Shown here piece by piece: positions 61,793 to 64,000 of a stretch of 64,000 nt of DNA. The translations under genes and the position numbers were made by a program. The first letter of the stretch is position 1, and every line of letters begins with the position of its first letter. Below the pieces are notes generated by a model. It was given only the letters and a program-made list of their open reading frames with translations. It was not told the DNA's origin and did not search any database. This DNA comes from Scytonema hofmannii PCC 7110 (GTDB lineage Bacteria; Cyanobacteriota; Cyanobacteriia; Cyanobacteriales; Nostocaceae), in the NCBI RefSeq assembly GCF_000346485.2, contig NZ_KQ976354.1, positions 2,300,181-2,364,180 of the forward strand. Reading direction: 5' to 3'.

Positions 61793-62125
61793 ATGAAAAC
61801 CAAGACAGGGCTATATAAGTCTGGGAGTTTTAGTGGCAAGTATATCTATTACTTGCTTGGCTTATTCAGCTTTATTATTGTGCTGAATTTTCCAAGCATA
61901 GTTATAATGCTAGGTGAGTTATTAATGCAGGAGAGTATGAGACTAGTTGCATTAGTAAATCAAATAACATTAACGCAGATAGTGTCATATTCTTCTAAAT
62001 TAGTTTTTCCTTTTTTCGTACTGTTGATTATAATCTATGCTCTCTTCAAAGATGTTAGATTATCTTTCTTCTTAACTTTTTTGCTACTTCCCCTTGGCTT
62101 TATTGTTAAATTATGTATTGGATAA
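61793..62125 (+). CDS. Small two-span membrane protein, unknown
   Basis: The 110-residue product from ATG 61793 has a short basic N-terminus (KTKTGLYKSGSFSGKY) and hydrophobic segments at ~18-42 (YIYYLLGLFSFIIVLNFPSIVIML), ~67-85 (LVFPFFVLLIIIYALF) and ~90-107. The upstream TTG at 61766 is less likely. No family recognised; the hydrophobic pattern and length support a real gene only moderately. Confidence 0.45.
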   Translation: MKTKTGLYKSGSFSGKYIYYLLGLFSFIIVLNFPSIVIMLGELLMQESMRLVALVNQITLTQIVSYSSKLVFPFFVLLIIIYALFKDVRLSFFLTFLLLPLGFIVKLCIG

Positions 62126-62187
62126 AAAATTAAATAGGACATGGTGACTTGGACATCTTTTATCTCACAAGTTATGGGTGTCGCTTC

Positions 62188-62338
62188 CTAGAGCGCCGAT
62201 AAAATAGTCAAGATGGGGGCAAAAAACCCGGTTTCTGTCTGCTGTAACGCTTGAGATCTCGTAGGCGTACAGACGCTTTCATTCAGTGCGTCTCTACAAA
62301 GAAACTGGGTTTTCGAGATTACTGTACCAATGCTCTAG
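62188..62338 (+). mobile_element. MITE-like element, copy C (151 bp)
   Basis: The left end CTAGAGCGCCGATAAAATAGTC is diverged from the other copies. The right end ACTGTACCAATGCTCTAG is well preserved. The inner pair is AAAACCCGGTTTCT / AGAAACTGGGTTTT around GCTTGAGATCTCGTAGG. Relative to copy B it has an extra ~25 bp holding a small GACGC/GCGTC palindrome (62271-62294). It lies in the 354-bp gap between the small membrane gene and the RidA gene. Confidence 0.78.
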
Positions 62339-62479
62339 AAGTTGAAATAGTGCGTACCTGTTACATCTCTAGAGAAAACACTCTGCTACTTCCTTTATAG
62401 TCAACTCTACTAACTTAAGTAGCCATTATGTACTTTTATACACCAGAATGAAAGAAAAAACCTTATTAAAGAGAAATTA

Positions 62480-62878
62480 CTAAACTACTGCTATGCACTC
62501 CATTTCTACTCGTGCATCTAGAATCAATTTACTAGCTTCAAAGGCGGTTCTTGCAGGAAGGCGGTCTTTAGAAAAGTAGGTAACATAAACTTCATTCACT
62601 GCGTTCCATTCTTTTATATCTGCAAGTATCACCGTCACTTTAACGACTTGGTTGAGAGATGACCCATATCTTTCCAGAATACGTTTAATATTTTCCATAG
62701 TCTGCTTTGTTTCAGATGTGACGCCTCCAGAAGCAAGTTCTTTCGTACCTGGGATGTTACCAATGACCCCAGACAGATAAAGCATATGACCAACACGCAC
62801 GGCTTCAGGAAAAGGAAGATTGAGAGATTCTGTCTCTGTGGAAGCCAAATATTCGATAGCATCAGAAAGATCTGTCAT
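62480..62878 (-). CDS. RidA/YjgF family enamine-imine deaminase
   Basis: The 132-residue protein has the RidA core: LPFPEAVRVGHMLYLSGVIGN, TSETKQTMENIKRILERYGSSLNQVVKVTVILADI, WNAVNEVYVTYF and PARTAFEASKLILDARVEMECIAV. Arg110 and Glu125 correspond to the substrate-binding Arg and the conserved Glu of active members. It removes reactive 2-aminoacrylate-type enamines formed by PLP enzymes. The HMA-like gene lies 12 bp upstream on the same strand, so they may share a transcript. Confidence 0.92.
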   Translation of the reverse strand: MTDLSDAIEYLASTETESLNLPFPEAVRVGHMLYLSGVIGNIPGTKELASGGVTSETKQTMENIKRILERYGSSLNQVVKVTVILADIKEWNAVNEVYVTYFSKDRLPARTAFEASKLILDARVEMECIAVV

Positions 62879-62889
62879 TGTCGTTGAGT

Positions 62890-63663
62890 TTAGTTAATGT
62901 TTGGATAACTATGGCATGAAACCAATATACCAAGTCGGTCAAGTCTATAACTTCTTGCTCCTAATGCGCCACCTTTGAGTGGTTTTCCTGTTTTACTTTT
63001 TAACAAACAGCAACTGTCTGATGAAACAGTGGCTTGTCGGACTTCTATTGAGCAAGTAAGGAGGATTGATGGTGTTGTGAAGTTTGCCGTCACCACTGCA
63101 TCTTTAGCAAACTGAATCAAACTAGCTACGTGCGATCGCATTCGCGAATCTAAAATTGTGTTAGGTTTGTAATTAACAACTATGGATGCTGCATCACGAT
63201 TCATCCGAACGCTTGTTGCTTGTTGATCTTCTTTCAGCAGTTTTTCTAGCTGCTGCGCGTATCCAGAATCTTGGGCAATCAAGGGAACGTTGAATCTAAC
63301 TCGTCCTGGGATCGCATGAACAACACTGCAATCAACCTTGGAAGGGTGTGATAAATCTTTATGACCCTGACTCGAAGTAGGTTTAGGAGAAATTTCTTGA
63401 CGAGTTGCACTTACCATCATTAAGCAGACTGGAATTGCTGCCCAACCGTTGATTCTCAGAATCCTAATGATAAGTAGACCCATTAGGATAGAAATGAAAT
63501 TGAATCCCTGTGTTTTCCAAAAACTGACTGATTTTTTAACAGCAAGAAGTTCTGCTCGACTCGCTTTGAGCAAAAAATCACTTTGTATCCACTCAGCAAT
63601 TGATTCAGAAGGCAGTTTTAACTGAGTGCTTAAATCGCCCCTTTTGCTGACAGTAATTGTCAT
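62890..63663 (-). CDS. HMA-2-like domain membrane protein
   Basis: ATG 63663 is preferred over the TTG at 63672; the product has 257 residues. A cytosolic N-terminal part precedes a hydrophobic hairpin (~52-85, FNFISILMGLLIIRILRINGWAAIPVCLMMVS) and a ferredoxin-like domain, VVHAIPGRVRFNVPLIAQDSGYAQQLEKLL...TSVRMNRDAASIVVNY, like HMA domains that lack the CxxC pair. Such domains occur in metal-transport ATPases and small regulators. The C-terminal ~45 residues (CCLLKSKTGKPLKGG onward) look unlike the family and may be acquired read-through. Confidence 0.7.
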   Translation of the reverse strand: MTITVSKRGDLSTQLKLPSESIAEWIQSDFLLKASRAELLAVKKSVSFWKTQGFNFISILMGLLIIRILRINGWAAIPVCLMMVSATRQEISPKPTSSQGHKDLSHPSKVDCSVVHAIPGRVRFNVPLIAQDSGYAQQLEKLLKEDQQATSVRMNRDAASIVVNYKPNTILDSRMRSHVASLIQFAKDAVVTANFTTPSILLTCSIEVRQATVSSDSCCLLKSKTGKPLKGGALGARSYRLDRLGILVSCHSYPNIN

Positions 63664-63733
63664 TTGTGACAAGATTAATGAAGGTGAGTCATAACTTAAG
63701 TATATTCCACCTTACACACACACAGTATGAATT

Positions 63734-63819
63734 ACCCTCATCCCCAACCTTCTCCCAAAGGGATTCGGGAGCTAGAATTCTTGTCCCCTCTCCCTTTGGG
63801 AGAGGGCTAGGGTGAGGGC
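63734..63819. repeat. Compound palindrome CCCTCATCCCC...GGGTGAGGG
   Basis: An outer pair CCCTCATCCCCAACC / GGCTAGGGTGAGGG encloses CTTCTCCCAAAGGG and a perfect inner stem CTCTCCC-TTT-GGGAGAG (63788-63804). It is a dispersed cyanobacterial intergenic repeat, related to the unit at 31312. Confidence 0.88.
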
Positions 63820-64000
63820 AAATCTTAAGGGTTTAACTAGGTTCATAGCTTGATTCAGCAACGCCCTTAATTCAGTATGCAATTTCGCAAACAGCGTGTA
63901 TTATAGAAGTCATATAAATTCATACATCAAGTTTTTATTGAGGTGACCGTAAATTCTCCACTCCATCAGTAACGCTTAACAGTAACGATGACAGCAAGGT
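63820..64000. other. Right edge, no recognised feature
   Basis: No gene start, family likeness or repeat is recognised in the last 181 bases. Confidence 0.5.

Overview
The window reads as chromosomal DNA of a filamentous, heterocyst-type cyanobacterium (order Nostocales; genus not decidable from sequence alone). The signs are frequent HIP1 octamers (GCGATCGC), short tandem heptamer arrays (ACTGGTC, GTTAGTG, CCAAAAT and CCCTACT types) typical of heterocystous strains, and genes characteristic of the group: DevB/DevC/DevA exporter, AgrE-type arginine dihydrolase, cyAbrB2, a homospermidine-synthase-like protein and PEP-CTERM export. No rRNA, tRNA or CRISPR array was recognised.

Layout. 0-7 kb: the 3' part of fumarylacetoacetase, a membrane pentapeptide-repeat protein, and a minus-strand gliding-type ABC operon (ATPase, permease, GldG-like auxiliary protein, DUF4340 protein). 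7-14 kb: a region of gene decay with a Ser/Thr kinase-histidine kinase carrying an internal deletion, a second kinase start joined to an IS630-type transposase remnant, a broken minus-strand gene, a histidine-kinase fragment, and an intact DUF4058 gene overlapping a Cys-rich partner. 14-26 kb: small and metabolic genes (GNAT, DUF4278, large TPR protein, frameshifted GST, response regulator, methyltransferase, ABM monooxygenase, DUF4870, RsgA, PEP-CTERM SGNH hydrolase). 26-30.5 kb: DevBCA exporter divergent from a TetR regulator with an unusual C-terminal extension, with a palindromic operator between them. 31.5-33.6 kb: agrE behind a good NtcA-like site. 34-39.3 kb: a signalling cluster of two complex histidine kinases flanking an Rcp1-type response regulator; one kinase has a GAF with both cysteines of a DXCF cyanobacteriochrome. 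39-50 kb: PyrR, CbiB, Rrf2, cyAbrB2, ClC channel, zinc-ribbon membrane protein, GT39-type glycosyltransferase, an unknown membrane protein, and a divergent serine recombinase. 51.7-55.1 kb: an AAA ATPase gene overlapping a TPR gene with recently expanded repeats. 55.8-64 kb: adenylate cyclase, SpeY-like enzyme, a deleted membrane-GGDEF pseudogene, metallophosphoesterase, RidA and an HMA-like protein.

How parts fit. AgrE (arginine to ornithine/proline), the SpeY-like enzyme (homospermidine), RidA and the NtcA-like site all touch nitrogen metabolism. Several sensors (REC/PAS/GAF kinases, adenylate cyclase) lack DNA-binding outputs and probably signal through protein contacts or cAMP. Intergenic space is dominated by dispersed palindromes, heptamer arrays and at least two MITE-like element families; some heptamer arrays supply start or stop codons to neighbouring genes. 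The best candidate for an undescribed system is the overlapping AAA ATPase/TPR pair at 51.7-55.1 kb.
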